DNA from: Pseudomonas sp. Choline-02u-1
Lineage (GTDB): Bacteria; Pseudomonadota; Gammaproteobacteria; Pseudomonadales; Pseudomonadaceae
Direction of reading: 5' to 3'
DNA length: 64,000 bases
Assembly (NCBI RefSeq): GCF_002836515.1
Contig: NZ_PJBC01000007.1
Coordinates: forward strand, 30,824-94,823
This document shows, in pieces, positions 62,517-64,000 of the stretch. The translations under genes were made by a program, and so were the position numbers. Position 1 is the stretch's first letter. Each line of letters starts with the position of its first letter. The notes below the pieces were generated by a model. The model worked only from the letters and a program-made list of their open reading frames with translations. It did not search any database and was not told the origin of the DNA.

Positions 62517-62939
62517 TCAATCTATCGGATAGTCGCAAGCCCAAGGGGGAACGAACAACTCTGGATTGATCCCATTCAATTCAAGGAAGGCATTTATTTC
62601 GTCCTCAGTTTCCATTTTTTGCAGCCTTGTAATTGTGGTATCGCTAGCACCAAAACTATCTCTGGTTTCCAAAATATGAACTGGCACAGTGAACTCAACG
62701 AAGACGAACTTAGAGCTCTTGGAATCCTCAAGGAAGTCGTAATAGCGTTCTCCTGGGTGCCTATCCATAAAATTCAAGTGATACACAGCATAAATGGCAG
62801 CCCATTTCCGAAGCGAACGATCATGCGAAGGCATCTCTTGGGCTATCTCTGTGTAATTTCTAGCTTCCAGCCCCCACCATACTTTTCTAGAAATCACTTT
62901 GTGGTTGCTTATTTTCCCGTTTGATGAGGCTCGCCCCAT
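62517..62939 (-). CDS. Rhs-linked candidate immunity protein, distal copy
   Basis: A 140-residue acidic protein with AT-rich codons unlike the rest of the window. ATG 62939 follows GAGAG. It is paralogous to the next gene: VWWGLEARNYTEIAQEMP, RKWAAIYAVYHLNF, YYDFLEDSKSSKFVFVEFTV and ELFVPPWACDYPID align along the full length. Its place behind an Rhs toxin tip suggests immunity to that toxin or to an older one. The family is not recognised. Confidence 0.6.
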   Translation of the reverse strand: MGRASSNGKISNHKVISRKVWWGLEARNYTEIAQEMPSHDRSLRKWAAIYAVYHLNFMDRHPGERYYDFLEDSKSSKFVFVEFTVPVHILETRDSFGASDTTITRLQKMETEDEINAFLELNGINPELFVPPWACDYPID

Positions 62940-62950
62940 ATTACTCTCGT

Positions 62951-62968
62951 GTGAACTCCATAGTTCAC
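62951..62968. repeat. GTGAACT-CCAT-AGTTCAC palindrome, copy B
   Basis: Perfect 7-bp arms between the two immunity-like genes, just ahead of the distal gene's ribosome site. Pairs with copy A as a boundary of the duplication. Confidence 0.65.
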
Positions 62969-63022
62969 AGACTTCATCAACATCGCATTGTGTGCTCTAC
63001 GCCGACGGTGGTAATGGACTAC

Positions 63023-63409
63023 TCAAATCGGATACCCGCACCGCCATGGAGGGCAGAACAATTCCGGGTCGATCGCGAGCCGTTCCAAAACCGTATAGAT
63101 ATCCTCCTCAGCATTAACAGGCACAAAATTTAATATGACGATATCCCGATCATCAATACCATCACTGCAGTCAATTTGTTTAATTGCCACAGTAAACACT
63201 ACAATCGAAAACCTAAACCCTTTCGATTTATGAATAAAATCGTAATATTGATGCGGGTCGCCTGAGAATGAATATTTGTAGTTAGCATATATTGAGACCC
63301 ATTTTCGACTTGAGTGATCTTTGCACGGAAGTTCTTGCGCAATATTGTCGTAGCTCGCCCCTTCGAGTCCATACCATACGCTACGAGCGATTTTCTTCTG
63401 CTGTTTCAT
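63023..63409 (-). CDS. Rhs-linked candidate immunity protein, proximal copy
   Basis: A 128-residue protein whose ATG overlaps the Rhs stop by 4 bases (ATGA), the standard layout of a toxin tip and its immunity gene. It shares [44 protein letters not shown] and [13 protein letters not shown] with the distal copy. Low GC. It should neutralise the Rhs C-terminal toxin in the cytoplasm; the mechanism and family are not known to me. Confidence 0.68.
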   Translation of the reverse strand: MKQQKKIARSVWYGLEGASYDNIAQELPCKDHSSRKWVSIYANYKYSFSGDPHQYYDFIHKSKGFRFSIVVFTVAIKQIDCSDGIDDRDIVILNFVPVNAEEDIYTVLERLAIDPELFCPPWRCGYPI

Positions 63410-64000
63410 TTTTGACCTGCAAATGAGTTTGGCCAGTAAATTCGGATTACTTTGCCGTCCTTTGGGTGCAATTGTAGATGAGGCATTACAGCATGCGGAT
63501 CGTTAGGACTATGATTTGCCATGTAAACTTTTCGATTTACGACATTAGATACAGCTGTGTCATCCCAGTGGTAGTACGATTCTTTCCCAAAGGGCGTTTG
63601 GAAATAGTCTTTGGCGGTAACGGAATTGAACTCTTCAGCATTTCTATATCCTTGACCTAAGTATTTCCCTCTGAACAATTCTTCAGCTTCCGCTCGACTG
63701 TTAACAGTAACATCCTTAGCCCCTTGATCCAGCAGCGCAGAAGCTCGTTTAACGCTAGGACTCGACCATTCTATATCCGGAGGAAGAGGCTCTCTGGTAT
63801 CAACCTTTGCATTCCCGCATGGCGCCGTTGGATTCCCTGTTCCGTCTCCATCTGGCGGGCATCCGTTCAACCCCAACGGATCCACCCACCCCGTCGGATT
63901 CGGCACGTACTGGTATTGATTCAACCCACCCGCGAGCTTCACCGGGTCCGGGGTCAGATACCGCCCCAATCTCGGGTCGTAATACCGATGCCGGTTGTAG
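63406..64000 (-). CDS. Rhs-family polymorphic toxin, C-terminal part
   Basis: The 5' part lies outside the window and the frame is open at the edge. The end of the Rhs core is unmistakable: [38 protein letters not shown], where the PxxxxDPxGL motif marks autocleavage and release of the tip. The tip of about 150 residues is variable and rich in His and Trp ([29 protein letters not shown]). It ends [17 protein letters not shown] falls after the core, typical of a swapped tip. The toxin activity is not identified; a nuclease is only a guess. Confidence 0.88.
   Translation of the reverse strand, partial: YNRHRYYDPRLGRYLTPDPVKLAGGLNQYQYVPNPTGWVDPLGLNGCPPDGDGTGNPTAPCGNAKVDTREPLPPDIEWSSPSVKRASALLDQGAKDVTVNSRAEAEELFRGKYLGQGYRNAEEFNSVTAKDYFQTPFGKESYYHWDDTAVSNVVNRKVYMANHSPNDPHAVMPHLQLHPKDGKVIRIYWPNSFAGQK

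Noticed and set aside
1..64000. CRISPR array, tRNA, rRNA, prophage or insertion sequence
   Set aside because: No regularly spaced direct repeats, no cloverleaf or rRNA sequence, and no transposase or integrase was recognised. The repeats present are REP-type.

Overview
The window looks like chromosome of a fluorescent Pseudomonas (P. fluorescens complex). The evidence is GC-rich sequence, the gene order aroC–MFS–mtnB–mtnD–mtnC and minC–minD–minE–rluA, DUF3509, an S-type pyocin, and many scattered REP/REPIN-type inverted repeats of two families. No rRNA, tRNA, CRISPR array or insertion sequence was found. All assignments come from reading the sequence; no search was run.

1–17.4 kb is mostly core metabolism: an ankyrin protein (cut by the window edge), a FATP-type acyl-CoA synthetase, DUF3509, methionine salvage (mtnC, mtnD, mtnB) with an MFS transporter, aroC, a secreted alpha/beta hydrolase, prmB, a cysteine-hydrolase-fold protein, an Smr protein, folE, a glutaredoxin-like protein, a divergent aminotransferase/MarR pair with twin operators, a purine-type NCS2 permease behind a structured leader, and a LysE exporter.

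17.6–26.5 kb is accessory and the least understood part. A 1170-residue protein resembles the C-terminal hydrophobic plus RTX-like part of Mcf/FitD-type insecticidal toxins. Three tandem paralogues of unknown function follow it, all starting with a KPPK motif and sharing one architecture.

26.6–35.6 kb is a nearly complete urate-to-glyoxylate pathway: puuD, uraH, uraD, puuE, alc and allA. It also carries a urate/xanthine permease and two tandem Tsx-like outer-membrane proteins. The decamer TTGTAYACAA occurs in the divergent uraH/puuE region and again in the promoter of the NCS2 permease near 15.2 kb, which suggests one purine regulon.

35.7–46.8 kb is envelope and division: a patatin, a lipid A acyltransferase, minCDE, RluA, an LPS-kinase-like protein behind a near-consensus Pho box, a glycosyltransferase, an M18 aminopeptidase, a 58-residue membrane peptide and an MscS-family channel. 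46.8–49 kb is an S-type pyocin with a colicin E9-type DNase and its immunity protein.

49.3–62.4 kb holds an exported M20 amidohydrolase, a GntR/UTRA regulator, an ABC importer operon with a phosphodiesterase-fold enzyme and a HAD phosphatase, a quinone oxidoreductase, the periplasmic protease Prc, and an EAL–CBS–GGDEF protein with a possible Pho box. The window ends in the C-terminal tip of an Rhs polymorphic toxin followed by two tandem, paralogous candidate immunity genes of visibly lower GC content.
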